Below, one piece after another: positions 35,914 to 45,064 of a stretch of 64,000 nt of DNA. The stretch is from Pseudomonas viridiflava. GTDB taxonomy: Bacteria > Pseudomonadota > Gammaproteobacteria > Pseudomonadales > Pseudomonadaceae. Numbering within the stretch: position 1 is the stretch's first letter; each line of letters starts with the position of its first letter. Location: the NCBI RefSeq assembly GCF_003702045.1, contig NZ_RBTP01000065.1, forward strand, positions 124,001 to 188,000, read 5' to 3'. The position numbers were made by a program, and so were the translations under genes. The notes beneath the pieces are model-generated. The model saw only the letters and a program-made list of their open reading frames with translations, was not told the DNA's origin and made no database searches.

Positions 35914-36480
35914 ATGGCCATGACCACCATGATTTTCTCGCAATGCCGACTTTCGCTCTTGAGCTTGTGCCTGCTGGGATGCCTTACAGAAGCGCATGCC
36001 GCCGACGTCATGATCATCTGGCCCGCAGGCTGGGAAGTGGAGTCTGTGCCGACAGCGGCGGACACCTCTTCTCAACCTTCCGTGCAGGTCAGACAGCGCG
36101 CTGTCAAAAACGATCAGTCGGGCAATCCACTGATGGTAATGGAGCTGACCCAGACCCGCTTGACGCCGGGGCATGAGGTCAATGTGCAAGGCGTGTTGCT
36201 GGAGATGCGCAAAGCGGTTCAGGTCAATTTTGCCCGAAGCGGTTTTCAAAGCGTTTGCACCCATGTGAAGAGCGGGCAGCTCAGTCAGGTGCCTGCGCTT
36301 GAAACCACCTGCACCGTCACTCAGAACGGCGTTCACGTGCTCACTCAGACGCTCGTGGCGGCAGCAGACAAGCAGAAGGCGTGGTCGCTGTCGTACGCAG
36401 GATCGGCGCAGGGCTACGCGGCGAACAAGGAGGAGGCGCTGAGTATTCGGGAAAGCCTGCGTTTGGACGAAGAGCCGTGA
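35914..36480 (+). CDS. secreted DUF4946-like protein
   Basis: Protein of about 188 residues with an N-terminal signal peptide (RLSLLSLCLLGCLTEAHA, then cleavage before ADVMIIWP). An LLGC sequence could also act as a lipobox, so it may be a lipoprotein. The mature part (WPAGWEVESVP, then VMELTQTRLTPGH) resembles DUF4946, small periplasmic proteins of Pseudomonas with unknown function. Two Cys (VCTHVK and TTCTVT) may form a disulfide. Starts at 35914, 35920 and 35929 are all in frame and no ribosome site decides; I use 35914. It is divergent from gloA. Confidence 0.7.
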   Translation: MAMTTMIFSQCRLSLLSLCLLGCLTEAHAADVMIIWPAGWEVESVPTAADTSSQPSVQVRQRAVKNDQSGNPLMVMELTQTRLTPGHEVNVQGVLLEMRKAVQVNFARSGFQSVCTHVKSGQLSQVPALETTCTVTQNGVHVLTQTLVAAADKQKAWSLSYAGSAQGYAANKEEALSIRESLRLDEEP

Positions 36481-36495
36481 GGCTGCTTTTTCGCA

Positions 36496-36522
36496 GGCAA
36501 AAAGAAGCCCGCCGAAGCGGGC
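36496..36522 (-). terminator. minus-strand Rho-independent terminator
   Basis: GCCCGC (36507-36512) and GCGGGC (36517-36522) pair around a 4-base loop (TTCG when read on the minus strand), and the minus strand then reads TTCTTTTTGCC. The T run exists only on the minus strand, although the neighbouring gene on the left is on the plus strand. Confidence 0.6.
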
Positions 36523-36918
36523 ATGGGGCGCTATTCCTTTAGCGGCCTTCACTATGGAAGAGTGCATGTGAAAAATGTGTGAACCTCTTTCATGCTCGTC
36601 GTCAAGCGCGCGAAGGGTTCCTACGCGCTGAAAAGGCCATGCGTTAATTAACTATTCTGATTCTTCAAGGCTGACAGTTTGCTGAACAAACACTCAATTC
36701 CGTGTGATCCAAACTGCGTGCTGAATCGTATGAGCCATTGCAGAAATATTGGCGTCATTATTTTTACAGTATGAGCATTGTGACAGCTTATCGTCGCGTC
36801 GCTTGGTTTGACCGTGCCGACTCATGAATAGCCGACTGCAATGATGCGACAAAACTGAACAGCCTGGCGTTAACATTGATGTGCGACCATGACAATAAAC
36901 AGACGCTGTCTGGACGGC

Positions 36919-36945
36919 AATAAAAAGCCCTGCAAGTGCAGGGCT
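36919..36945 (-). terminator. terminator of the MvaT-like gene
   Basis: On the minus strand GCCCTGC and GCAGGGC (36925-36944 region) pair around a short loop and are followed by TTTTTATT. It lies about 20 bases after the stop of the MvaT-like gene. Confidence 0.9.
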
Positions 36946-36963
36946 TCAAGTGCGTAGTTGTGA

Positions 36964-37326
36964 TCAGGCACGAAGCCAGGAATCAACAGTGTCGACACCG
37001 TATTGCTCTTTCCAGGCTTTGAGACCCCGGTGATTGCCGCCCTTGGTTTCAATCAGTTCACCGGTGTGCGGGTTCTGATAAACCTTTACGACGCGTGCAC
37101 GGCGGCGTTTGGGGCCAGCCGGTGCAACCGCGGACGTAGAGCTGCCGGGATCGAGGATAGCGATGATGTCGCGCAGGCCTTTGCCGTAGCTACCCATCAG
37201 CTCCTGGAGCTTTTGCTCGAATTCAATCTCCTTCTTCAGGCCCGCATCATTCTTCATGGATTCCAGCTGAGCCAGCTGTTCCTGAAGGGCTTTTTCTGCT
37301 GCTCGAAACTCGGCAAGTCTGGACAA
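36964..37326 (-). CDS. MvaT/MvaU-family H-NS-like protein
   Basis: Nucleoid-associated silencer of A/T-rich and foreign DNA, 120 residues. The N-terminal coiled coil (SRLAEFRAAEKALQEQLAQL) dimerises and the C-terminal domain (ETKGGNHRGLKAWKEQYGV) inserts its R-G-N type motif into the minor groove; a basic linker (PKRRRARVVKVYQNP) lies between. I choose the unusual TTG at 37326: it gives the family start MSRLAEFR and lies 8 bases after GGAG. The GTG at 37335 overlaps that ribosome site. Pseudomonads carry several paralogues (MvaT, MvaU, MvaV), so the symbol is left open. Confidence 0.92.
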   Translation of the reverse strand: MSRLAEFRAAEKALQEQLAQLESMKNDAGLKKEIEFEQKLQELMGSYGKGLRDIIAILDPGSSTSAVAPAGPKRRRARVVKVYQNPHTGELIETKGGNHRGLKAWKEQYGVDTVDSWLRA

Positions 37327-37804
37327 ATAACACACTCCGACAATGTCATGGCTGTTGCCAGCCCAATAAAGCGATAAGACAAAACTGTTTGGCCGATCCG
37401 CTCGTACGGTTTCTGCCCACGACCCGCGTTTTCAATTGTAAAAACTAAGCCTTCCTGACTGGCCGGTCCGCAGATAGAGGGTAGTTACAACTCAACGGCC
37501 GGCAAATAATGCACCTTTTTTCTCAGTTAGAAAATAGTCTTGTTGAAATTGGTTAAAGCAACTGCATGCGGCAGTTGTTTGTCGTGGGCGGGGAGTGTGT
37601 TATTCGGTGCAGCGTTGTGTAAGTTATTTCCTATAATTCAGCTGGCCTGAAAGTGGCTGATGAATCATTGGCGGACACGAAAAAGCGAAGGGTCCGACAG
37701 GCGGATGTGATCGATAATGCAAAATCCGGCACGTCTCTGGAAGCGGTGCTCCTGAGGCTTGGAGCAACGCCCCGGGGGGGCTTCTGCGGTTTTCGTCGCG
37801 CCGG
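37327..37804. other. intergenic region upstream of the MvaT-like gene
   Basis: About 480 bases, A/T-rich next to the MvaT-like gene, as expected for an autoregulated H-NS-type gene. A small hairpin CAACTGC/GCAGTTG (37559-37577) lies within. A plus-strand GTG frame from 37653 reads like protein for about 45 codons but lacks a ribosome site and runs into the convergent TPR gene. I do not call it. Confidence 0.45.
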
Positions 37805-38905
37805 TTACAGGCCTTGCTGCAAAGCGGGGTCGTCAGGGTTTTGTTGTTCAAGCTCGGCCAACAGAATCTGTACGTTCTGCAACTGGCCGTTTTCCTTCCA
37901 GTACTGGATCAGTAAAACGCGTGCCTGGCGGTTGGCCGGGTCGTTCTGAACAATCTGCACCAGTTGTTTTTGCGCAGCTTCCAGTTGATCCAGATCATGC
38001 AATGCCACGGCAAGGTCATAGCGGTAAGCAGTGTTTTGCGGCTCCAGCTCCAACGCCTTGGCCAGGCTAAGCAAGGCGAACTCGCCTTGCCCATGATTCA
38101 CTAGCCATATGCCCAGTGCGTGCTGCAGCAACGGCGCGTCCGGATGGCGTTCCAGAAGTCCGGCGAAAAGACTGCGCGCCTGTTCGGCCTGACCTTTTTT
38201 GTCCAGCAGCTCGATATGGGCCAGCGCCGCCTCGATATTTTCCGGGTCCAGCATGGTGGCACGTTGCAAGGCCGCCAGCGCGGGCTCCAGATCACCGGTC
38301 TGCAAATACAGCTTGGCGAGCTGCAACTGGTTGTCAACGGTCGCGGGCTGACTTTTGAGCGACTCCTGAAAGGCTTCTGCACTCTGTTGCAGCACGGCGA
38401 AATACAACCCCACGTCGTCAGGTGACAGGCCCAGCAGCGCGCGGGTGGCCGTGAATCTGACGGATTGATCCTTGTCGTCCAGCATCGGTCCGAGCAACAA
38501 ACTGCGCTGACTGGCGGGGACCAGCTTGACACTGGTTGCGATGGCGGCCTGACGCACGGCGACCGATTCATCGTTGAGGCAGGCGTCGAGCAGCTTCAGC
38601 GCCTGGGGACTAGGGTAATTACTCAACTCGGCCAGCAGGGCAATGCGATGGGCGTCCGACAGGTCCGCGCGCGCCAGCTGTTGATACAGCACACGCGCCG
38701 CGCCGGGCTTGCCCTCATGGGCCTGATTGAGGGCCTGCACGTAAGTGTGAGTCAGGTTGACTGGCGTGGTTTGCGTAGGCGCGCCGCGCCATCCCCAGAA
38801 CAATACCGTCAGAAACAATGCCGCGAGCACGGCCACCCCGGCGATCATCCAGCGACGACGATTGACTGATTGAGGTGACGAGTCCTTTGGGGGCTGTTTG
38901 GACAT
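37805..38905 (-). CDS. membrane-anchored HEAT/TPR repeat protein
   Basis: Protein of 366 residues. A short cytoplasmic N-terminus with RRR is followed by one membrane segment (residues about 19-37, MIAGVAVLAALFLTVLFWG), so the rest is probably periplasmic. Residues about 75-160 look like HEAT repeats (LLDACLNDESVAVRQAAIATSV, then DDKDQSVRFTATRALLGL) and residues about 185-360 are TPR repeats (LAKLYLQTGDLEPALAALQRA and similar). The start at 38905 is 7 bases after GGA; an in-frame ATG at 38917 is possible. Such proteins act as scaffolds; a partner is not apparent. It lies 86 bases downstream of the oprN terminator. Confidence 0.82.
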   Translation of the reverse strand: MSKQPPKDSSPQSVNRRRWMIAGVAVLAALFLTVLFWGWRGAPTQTTPVNLTHTYVQALNQAHEGKPGAARVLYQQLARADLSDAHRIALLAELSNYPSPQALKLLDACLNDESVAVRQAAIATSVKLVPASQRSLLLGPMLDDKDQSVRFTATRALLGLSPDDVGLYFAVLQQSAEAFQESLKSQPATVDNQLQLAKLYLQTGDLEPALAALQRATMLDPENIEAALAHIELLDKKGQAEQARSLFAGLLERHPDAPLLQHALGIWLVNHGQGEFALLSLAKALELEPQNTAYRYDLAVALHDLDQLEAAQKQLVQIVQNDPANRQARVLLIQYWKENGQLQNVQILLAELEQQNPDDPALQQGL

Positions 38906-38984
38906 ACCGATATCCATTGTTTGACGGCTTGCAGCTTCGTGGAGTCGCTGGCCTGTGTCAAACCGCGAGGGTAAACGAACGGGC

Positions 38985-39018
38985 AAAAAAATGCCCCGCG
39001 TCCTGAAGGGGCGGGGCA
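38985..39018 (-). terminator. terminator of mexEF-oprN
   Basis: On the minus strand TGCCCCGC and GCGGGGCA pair (39018-38992) around an 11-base loop, followed by a run of seven T (38991-38985). It closes the efflux operon 23 bases after oprN. Confidence 0.93.
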
Positions 39019-39040
39019 CATCGGCAGCGTGATTGGCGTG

Positions 39041-40438
39041 TCAGGCGTTTGGCTGCCAGCCACCGCCCAATGCCTTGTAAATAGCCACGATGCCGCGATA
39101 CAGCTCAATTTCTCCCTGTGCCTGAGCGTCTTCTGCCGCCAGACGCTCACGCTCGGCGTCCAGCAAGACGAGGAAATCGGCGGTTCCCTCACGGTACTGA
39201 ACCGAGGCCAGACGTGCCGCCGCACGGCTGGATTCGCTCTGCCTGATCAACGACAGCAATCGTTGCTGACGCTTGTCGTAATCGCTGAACGCATTCTCCG
39301 ACTCCTCGAGCGCGAGCAGGACTTGCTGTTCATAGGTGGCCAGTGCGCCCTCGGCATCGGCATTCGCGCTACGGATTTGAGCGCGAACGCTGCCCAGATC
39401 GAAGGCCGCCCACGTGATGCTCGGCCCCAGTGACCAGGCTTTTGCCGCTGACGAACCGATCTGTGAACCACGGCCTGCGGTAAAACCCAGGAAACCGCTC
39501 AAGCTGACCCGTGGAAACAGATCCGCAGTCGCCACCCCGATACGGGCGGTGGAGGCGGCGAGTTGACGCTCCGCAGCCAGTACATCGGGGCGATTGCGCA
39601 GAACCTGTGTCGGATCGCCAATCCGCAACGCCTTGGCGATGGCGGGCAATTTGGTCGGGCTCAGATCCACGCTCAGCGTTTCCGGCCGCTCTCCCAGCAG
39701 CGTCGCGATGCGGTTGCGTTGACGATTCTGTTCAGCCTGCAATTGCGGCACAGTCGCCTCGACCGCCGCGACCCGCGCATCGGCACGCATCACATCCAGT
39801 TCATTGCCGACACCGGCATCGCGCAATTGTGTGGTGACACCCTGCGAACTCTGCTGGTTCTTAAGGTTGTCACGCGCAATGGCTTCGCGCAGCTGTGCGC
39901 CACGCAGTTGCCCGTAGGCATCGACCACCTCGGCAATCAAGGTAACTTGCAACTGGTAGAGATTGGCCTGTGCAGCGGCTTCGTCGGCGTCGCTGGCTTC
40001 CAGCTGGCGCTGGATACGTCCGAACAGGTCCAGCTCCCAGGCCATGTCCAGACCCAGATCATAACGCTCAGTGTTGACGCGTCTGTCGGTCACGCCAGGC
40101 TGCTGGCCTTTGCCCAGATCGCTGCTGGCGCGACTGGTCACCACGGGCATGGCGTCGTTGGCCACGTCATCACGAATGGCCCGCGCCGCTTTCAGGCGGG
40201 CAAACGCGACGCGCAGGTCGCGGTTGCCGTTGAGTGACTGAGTGACCAGTTTGTCGAGAGTCGGATCGTCAAACTGTGTCCACCACAGCGCATCAGCCTG
40301 GGTGCGGTCGTAGTTGCCCTGAGCGGCAGCGGCGAGTGTCGCAGGTGCCGTGTCAGGCGCCTTGTAGTCCGGGCCGACGGCGCAGGCCGCGAGTGCCAGG
40401 ACCAGCAGGCTGGGGGCGAAGAGTTTAAGCGCGCTCAT
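39041..40438 (-). CDS. oprN: outer-membrane efflux lipoprotein OprN
   Basis: TolC-type outer-membrane channel of 465 residues, the last gene of a MexEF-OprN system. The signal peptide ends in the lipobox LAAC, giving a lipid-anchored trimer. Family features are VGPDYKAPDTAPATL, WWTQFDDPTLDKLV and the second-repeat part ATADLFPRVSLSGFLGFTAG; it matches the P. aeruginosa OprN as I remember it. The ATG at 40438 shares its A with the mexF stop (TGATG), so translation is coupled. It ends with GGGWQPNA, also OprN-like. Confidence 0.93.
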   Translation of the reverse strand: MSALKLFAPSLLVLALAACAVGPDYKAPDTAPATLAAAAQGNYDRTQADALWWTQFDDPTLDKLVTQSLNGNRDLRVAFARLKAARAIRDDVANDAMPVVTSRASSDLGKGQQPGVTDRRVNTERYDLGLDMAWELDLFGRIQRQLEASDADEAAAQANLYQLQVTLIAEVVDAYGQLRGAQLREAIARDNLKNQQSSQGVTTQLRDAGVGNELDVMRADARVAAVEATVPQLQAEQNRQRNRIATLLGERPETLSVDLSPTKLPAIAKALRIGDPTQVLRNRPDVLAAERQLAASTARIGVATADLFPRVSLSGFLGFTAGRGSQIGSSAAKAWSLGPSITWAAFDLGSVRAQIRSANADAEGALATYEQQVLLALEESENAFSDYDKRQQRLLSLIRQSESSRAAARLASVQYREGTADFLVLLDAERERLAAEDAQAQGEIELYRGIVAIYKALGGGWQPNA

Positions 40439-43400
40439 CAATGCGTCTCCGCAGGCAGTGTTTGCAGTTTCTGCGCCCGTGCGGCCTTGCGGGCCTCCTG
40501 GCGCTCGACGAAGTTACGGATCAGCACGTAGAACACGGGGGTCAGCAGCAGTCCGAAGAAGGTGACGCCGAGCATCCCGGAGAACACGGCCACACCCATT
40601 GCGTGACGCATCTCGGCACCGGCGCCGCTGGACAACACCAAGGGCACGACACCCATGATGAAGGCAAACGACGTCATCAGGATCGGGCGCAGACGCAGGC
40701 GGCAGGCTTCTAGTACCGCATCCAGCGGGCTCATGCCTTCTTGCTGTTTGTCCTTGGCGAACTCGACGATCAGGATCGCGTTCTTGCACGCCAGGCCCAC
40801 CAGTACGATCAGGCCGATCTGAGTGAAGATGTTGTTGTCGCTACCGGCAATGATCACCCCGGCAATCGCCGACAGCAGCGTCATCGGTACGATCAGGATC
40901 ACCGCCAGCGGCAGACTCCAGCTTTCGTATTGGGCGGCCAATACCAGGAACGCCAGCAACACACAGAGCGGGAAGACGAACAGCGCGGTGTTGCCCGACA
41001 GAATCTGCTGGTAGGTCAGTTCGGTCCATTCGTAGACCATCCCGTTGGGCAGCTCTTGCTTCAGCAGTTTCTCGACCGCTGCCTGTGCCTGACCCGAGCT
41101 GTAGCCGGGTGCGGCGGCGCCGTTGATCTCGGCCGTGATGAAGCCGTTGTAGTGCATCACGCGATCCGGACCTGCGGTGTCGGTGACCTTGACGAAGGTC
41201 GCCAGCGGGATCATTTCGCCCAGGTTGTTACGGACCTTGAGCTGACCGATCTGGTCGGCATCCTGACGGAACTGTTGTTCAGCCTGAACGTTGACCTGAT
41301 AGGTACGACCGAAACGGTTGAAATCGTTGGCGTACAGCGAACCCAGATACACCTGCAGGGTGTCGAAGATGTCGCTGATGGCCACGCCGTGGGTCTTGGC
41401 CTTTTCCCGGTCGATGGAGGCATCGACCTGCGGTACGTTCACCGTGTAGCTGGTGAACAGGCCGGCCAGTTCAGGCACGCTGCGGCTCTTGGCGATGACG
41501 TTCTGGGTTTCCTTGTACAACTCGTCATAGCCCAGATTGCCACGGTCTTCGATCTGCAGACGGAAGCCGCCGATGGTGCCCAGCCCCTGTACCGGAGGCG
41601 GCGGGAAGATCGCCATGTAGGCTTCCTGAATCGACGCGAACTGGCCGTTCAATGCTCCGGCGATGGCATTGGCCGACTGGCTTGGGTCGGTGCGCTCATC
41701 GAAAGGCTTGAGCGCAACGAAGACCACGCCGTTGTTCGGGCTGTTGGTGAAACCGTTGATCGACAGGCCGGGGAAGGCAATCGCGTTTTCAACGCCCGGC
41801 TGTTTCAGGGCCAGGTCGGACATGCGTTTGATGACGTCTTCGGTGCGGTCCAGGCTCGCCGCATCCGGCAACTGGGCAAACGCCACCAGGTATTGCTTGT
41901 CCTGGCTCGGCACAAAACCGGTCGGTGTGCTGGAGAAGCCCATCCAGGTTAATACCATCAGGCCTGCATACACCAGCAGGGCAATGCCACTGCTGCGAAT
42001 GACGCGTGCAACCGTACCCACATAGCCATGACTGGCTTTCTCGAAGAAGCGGTTGAACGGACGGAACAGCCAGCCGCCCAACATCCTGTCGAGGAAGCGG
42101 GAGAAACGGTCTTTGGGTGCGTCGTGGCCTTTGAGCAGGACGGCGGCCAGTGCAGGCGACAGGGTCAGCGAGTTGAAGGCCGAGATCACGGTCGAGATGG
42201 CAATGGTCAGCGCGAACTGTTTATAGAACTGTCCCGTGAGCCCGGAAATGAATGCTGCGGGTACGAACACCGCACAAAGCACCAGCGCCGTGGCAATGAT
42301 CGGCCCTGTCACTTCGGCCATTGCCTTGTGGGTGGCTTCGACCGGCTGCAATCCCAGTTCGATGTTACGTTCGACGTTCTCCACCACCACGATGGCGTCA
42401 TCCACCACGATCCCGATCGCCAGCACCAGCCCGAACAGCGACAGCGCGTTCAGCGAGAAGCCGAACAGGTGCATCACGGCGAACGTACCGATCAGCGAGA
42501 CCGGCACCGCAACCAGCGGGATGATCGAGGCGCGCCAGGTCTGCAGGAACAGGATCACCACCAGCACCACCAGAATCAGTGCTTCGAACAAGGTGTGAAT
42601 CACCGCCTCAATGGAACCGCGCACGAAGATGGTCGGGTCATAGACGATGCTGTAGTCCATCCCTTCGGGGAAGCCCTTTTTCAGCTCAGCCATCTTGGCC
42701 CGCACATCGTTGGAAATGTCGATGGCATTGGAGCCCGGACGCTGGAAGATCGGCAGGGCCACGGCGGGCTGGTTGTTGAGCAGCGAGCGCAGAGCGTACT
42801 GATTGGAGCCCAATTCGATGCGGGCGACGTCTTTCAGGCGTGTGATTTCACCGTCGGCACCGGCACGGATCACCACGTTTTCGAATTCTTCCTCAGTGAC
42901 CAGACGGCCTTGAGTGTTGATCGACATCTGGAAGCTGGTGGCATTGGGGGAGGGGGGCGCGCCCAGTTGGCCTGCGGCGACCTGACGGTTCTGTTCACGG
43001 ATTGCGTTGACCACATCGGTCGCGGTCAGGTTGCGTGAAGCGGTCTTGTTCGGATCGAGCCAGACCCGTAGCGAGTAGTCGCCCATGCCGAACAACTGCA
43101 CATCGCCTACACCGCCCAGCCGCGCCAGCTCATCCTTGATGTTGAGCACCGCGTAGTTGGACAGGTACAGCATGTCGTAGCGTTGATCCGGCGAAGTCAA
43201 GTGCACGACCATCGTCAGGTCGGGCGAGGCCTTGTCGACGGTGATACCGATCCGCGTCACCTCTTCAGGCAGCTTGGGCTCGGTCCGGGTCACGCGGTTC
43301 TGCACCTGCACCTGTGCGTTGTCCAGGTCGGTGCCCAGCGCGAAGGTGATGGTCAGGGTCAGCTTGCCGTCAGCCGTGGCCTGCGACGACATATACAGCA

Positions 43401-43629
43401 TGTTCTCGACGCCGGTGATGGCCTGTTCCAGTGGCGAGGCCACCGTTTCACCGATGACCTTGGGGTTGGCACCGGGGAAGTTGGCACGCACCACAACTGT
43501 AGGCGGCACGACTTCCGGGTATTCGCTGATCGGCAGCTGGAACAGTGAGATCGCGCCCGCGATCAGGATCAGCAGCGAGAGCACGGCGGCGAAGATCGGC
43601 CGCGAGATAAAGAATTTTGAGAAGTTCAT
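40438..43629 (-). CDS. mexF: RND multidrug efflux transporter MexF
   Basis: Inner-membrane RND proton-drug antiporter of 1063 residues, HAE1 family. It has 12 membrane segments with two large periplasmic loops. The N-terminus MNFSKFFISRPIFAAVLSLL is typical, and the proton-relay Asp pair is in GIVVDDAIVVVENVERN of TM4. In P. aeruginosa MexF exports chloramphenicol, fluoroquinolones, trimethoprim and quinolone-signal precursors. It starts 12 bases after mexE with AAGGGA upstream. In P. syringae such a pump may handle plant phenolics; that is inference. Confidence 0.95.
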   Translation of the reverse strand: MNFSKFFISRPIFAAVLSLLILIAGAISLFQLPISEYPEVVPPTVVVRANFPGANPKVIGETVASPLEQAITGVENMLYMSSQATADGKLTLTITFALGTDLDNAQVQVQNRVTRTEPKLPEEVTRIGITVDKASPDLTMVVHLTSPDQRYDMLYLSNYAVLNIKDELARLGGVGDVQLFGMGDYSLRVWLDPNKTASRNLTATDVVNAIREQNRQVAAGQLGAPPSPNATSFQMSINTQGRLVTEEEFENVVIRAGADGEITRLKDVARIELGSNQYALRSLLNNQPAVALPIFQRPGSNAIDISNDVRAKMAELKKGFPEGMDYSIVYDPTIFVRGSIEAVIHTLFEALILVVLVVILFLQTWRASIIPLVAVPVSLIGTFAVMHLFGFSLNALSLFGLVLAIGIVVDDAIVVVENVERNIELGLQPVEATHKAMAEVTGPIIATALVLCAVFVPAAFISGLTGQFYKQFALTIAISTVISAFNSLTLSPALAAVLLKGHDAPKDRFSRFLDRMLGGWLFRPFNRFFEKASHGYVGTVARVIRSSGIALLVYAGLMVLTWMGFSSTPTGFVPSQDKQYLVAFAQLPDAASLDRTEDVIKRMSDLALKQPGVENAIAFPGLSINGFTNSPNNGVVFVALKPFDERTDPSQSANAIAGALNGQFASIQEAYMAIFPPPPVQGLGTIGGFRLQIEDRGNLGYDELYKETQNVIAKSRSVPELAGLFTSYTVNVPQVDASIDREKAKTHGVAISDIFDTLQVYLGSLYANDFNRFGRTYQVNVQAEQQFRQDADQIGQLKVRNNLGEMIPLATFVKVTDTAGPDRVMHYNGFITAEINGAAAPGYSSGQAQAAVEKLLKQELPNGMVYEWTELTYQQILSGNTALFVFPLCVLLAFLVLAAQYESWSLPLAVILIVPMTLLSAIAGVIIAGSDNNIFTQIGLIVLVGLACKNAILIVEFAKDKQQEGMSPLDAVLEACRLRLRPILMTSFAFIMGVVPLVLSSGAGAEMRHAMGVAVFSGMLGVTFFGLLLTPVFYVLIRNFVERQEARKAARAQKLQTLPAETH

Positions 43630-43641
43630 CGAACGAGTCCC

Positions 43642-44883
43642 TTAGCCGCGAGGCGCAGTGGCGCTGGCGAGTTTGGCGGTCGCGTTGGGCGCCGACTGTT
43701 GCGGATTGCTGGCTTCAAGGGCCTGGCGTTGTTTGAGCAGCAGGGCAAGGGTGTCGGCACTGGCCATTGGCGTGACTTCCGGGTCCACAGGCTGGCCGGG
43801 ACGGACACGCTGCAAACCTTTCACGACGATGGTGTCGTCCTTGGCCAGACCATTGCGCACGATGCGCAGGCCTTCGATTTTCGGACCCAGTTCCACCGGG
43901 CGATACGCGGGCTTGTTGTCCTTGTCCATCACCAGCACGAACTTCTTGCCCAAGTCGGTGCCGACCGCTTCATCGTTGATCAGGACGGCAGAGTACGTAC
44001 CGCTGCCGACCAGCTTGAGGCGTGCATACAGACCCGGGGTAAAACTGCCATCGGTGTTGTCGAACACGGCGCGGCCACGGATGGTGCCGGTGCGCGGGTT
44101 GACCTGGTTATCCACGAAGTTCATCTGACCCAGGTGCGGATTGCCGTTCTCGTTGGACAGACCCAGGTAAACCGGGGTGGTCTGGCCGCGTTGACCCTTG
44201 CGGGCGAGTTCGGTGTACTTGAGGAATACGCGCTCATCGGCGTCGAAGTAGGCGTAGACCTTGTCGGTGGACACCACGCTGGTCAGCGGCGTGACATCAG
44301 CGGTCACGATGTTGCCGGCGGTGATCTCGGCACGGCTGACGCGGCCGGTGATAGGCGCAGTCACACGGGTGAAGCTGAGGTTGAGGCGAGCCAGATCCAG
44401 TTGCGCCTGGATCGCGGCGACACCGGCTTTTGCTTCCTGAGCAGAGGTGGTACGCGAATCGGCCAGTTCGGCGGAAATGGCATTGTTGGTGCGCAGACGC
44501 TCGCCACGCTGGGCTTCGTTGTCGCTGCGCACGGCCACTGCGCGTGCCTGTTGCAACTGGGCTTCAAGACGGCGGACTTCGGACTGGAAGGGGCGTGGGT
44601 CGATCTGGAACAACAGGTCGCCTTTCTTGACCAGCGAACCGTCGGTGAAGGCCACCTGATCGATCTGGCCGGATACGCGCGGGCGAACTTCAACGGTTTC
44701 CGGCGCTTCGAGGCGGCCGGTGAACTCGTCCCATTCGTTGACGGGTTGTTCCAGCACTTTGGCAACGCTGACCTTGGCGGCGGCCGGTGCCTGAGTGGCC
44801 TCAGGTGCGCGACCACAGGCGCTGATCACGACCAGTGCAAGGGCGGTGAGGGGATAGCGCAGATGAGCGAGTGTCTGGGGCAT
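43642..44883 (-). CDS. mexE: periplasmic adaptor MexE
   Basis: Membrane-fusion protein of 413 residues linking MexF to OprN in the periplasm. The signal peptide ends in the lipobox ISAC, so it is a lipoprotein of the inner membrane. Conserved parts are VLEQPVNEWDEFTGRLEAPE, the lipoyl half-motifs (VRPRVSGQIDQVAFTDGSLV and LSFTRVTAPITGRVSRAE) and a coiled hairpin between them; it is close to P. aeruginosa MexE as I remember it. The start at 44883 has GGA 8 bases upstream. A candidate MexT site lies 62-86 bases upstream. Confidence 0.94.
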   Translation of the reverse strand: MPQTLAHLRYPLTALALVVISACGRAPEATQAPAAAKVSVAKVLEQPVNEWDEFTGRLEAPETVEVRPRVSGQIDQVAFTDGSLVKKGDLLFQIDPRPFQSEVRRLEAQLQQARAVAVRSDNEAQRGERLRTNNAISAELADSRTTSAQEAKAGVAAIQAQLDLARLNLSFTRVTAPITGRVSRAEITAGNIVTADVTPLTSVVSTDKVYAYFDADERVFLKYTELARKGQRGQTTPVYLGLSNENGNPHLGQMNFVDNQVNPRTGTIRGRAVFDNTDGSFTPGLYARLKLVGSGTYSAVLINDEAVGTDLGKKFVLVMDKDNKPAYRPVELGPKIEGLRIVRNGLAKDDTIVVKGLQRVRPGQPVDPEVTPMASADTLALLLKQRQALEASNPQQSAPNATAKLASATAPRG

Positions 44884-44945
44884 GGGAAGTTCCGCCGATA
44901 GTAAAAGATGGGCGGATTCTGGTGCGCGAGCCGTGGTATTAACGA

Positions 44946-44969
44946 ATCGAATAAATCGAAGGTTACTAT
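44946..44969. promoter_or_regulatory. candidate MexT-binding site upstream of mexE
   Basis: Read on the plus strand the bases are ATCG-N5-ATCGAA-N4-ACTAT. The P. aeruginosa MexT consensus, from memory, is ATCA-N5-GTCGAT-N4-ACYAT, so spacing fits exactly and 12 of 15 defined bases match. A direct repeat AATCGAA (44945-44951, 44954-44960) overlaps it and could alternatively serve an AraC-type protein. Confidence 0.6.
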
Positions 44970-45064
44970 CATCCGGAATGATGCAAACGGCAGGGCTTGA
45001 GCAATGTGACGCCCGATGTCTAGATCACCTTTGCCGGATGCACGATCAGGTGGTCGGCCAGACC

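Larger units (their letters stand above)
36481..36963. other. intergenic region between the secreted-protein gene and the MvaT-like gene
   Basis: A 483-base region holding two hairpins (given separately) and an A/T-rich stretch from about 36590 to 36900. A minus-strand frame of 60 codons at 36694-36876 has no ribosome site and uneven composition, so I do not call it. A small RNA read from the minus strand, ending at 36496-36522, is possible. Confidence 0.45.

Noticed and set aside
35776..36567. N-terminal extension of gloA to a 437-residue protein
   Set aside because: It lies antisense to the secreted-protein gene, lacks a ribosome site and is not glyoxalase-like; the ATG at 35775 has GGAG.
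37653..37949. Plus-strand frame with a protein-like first half
   Set aside because: GTG start without ribosome site, runs into the convergent TPR gene and turns Cys-rich; possibly a remnant but not supportable.
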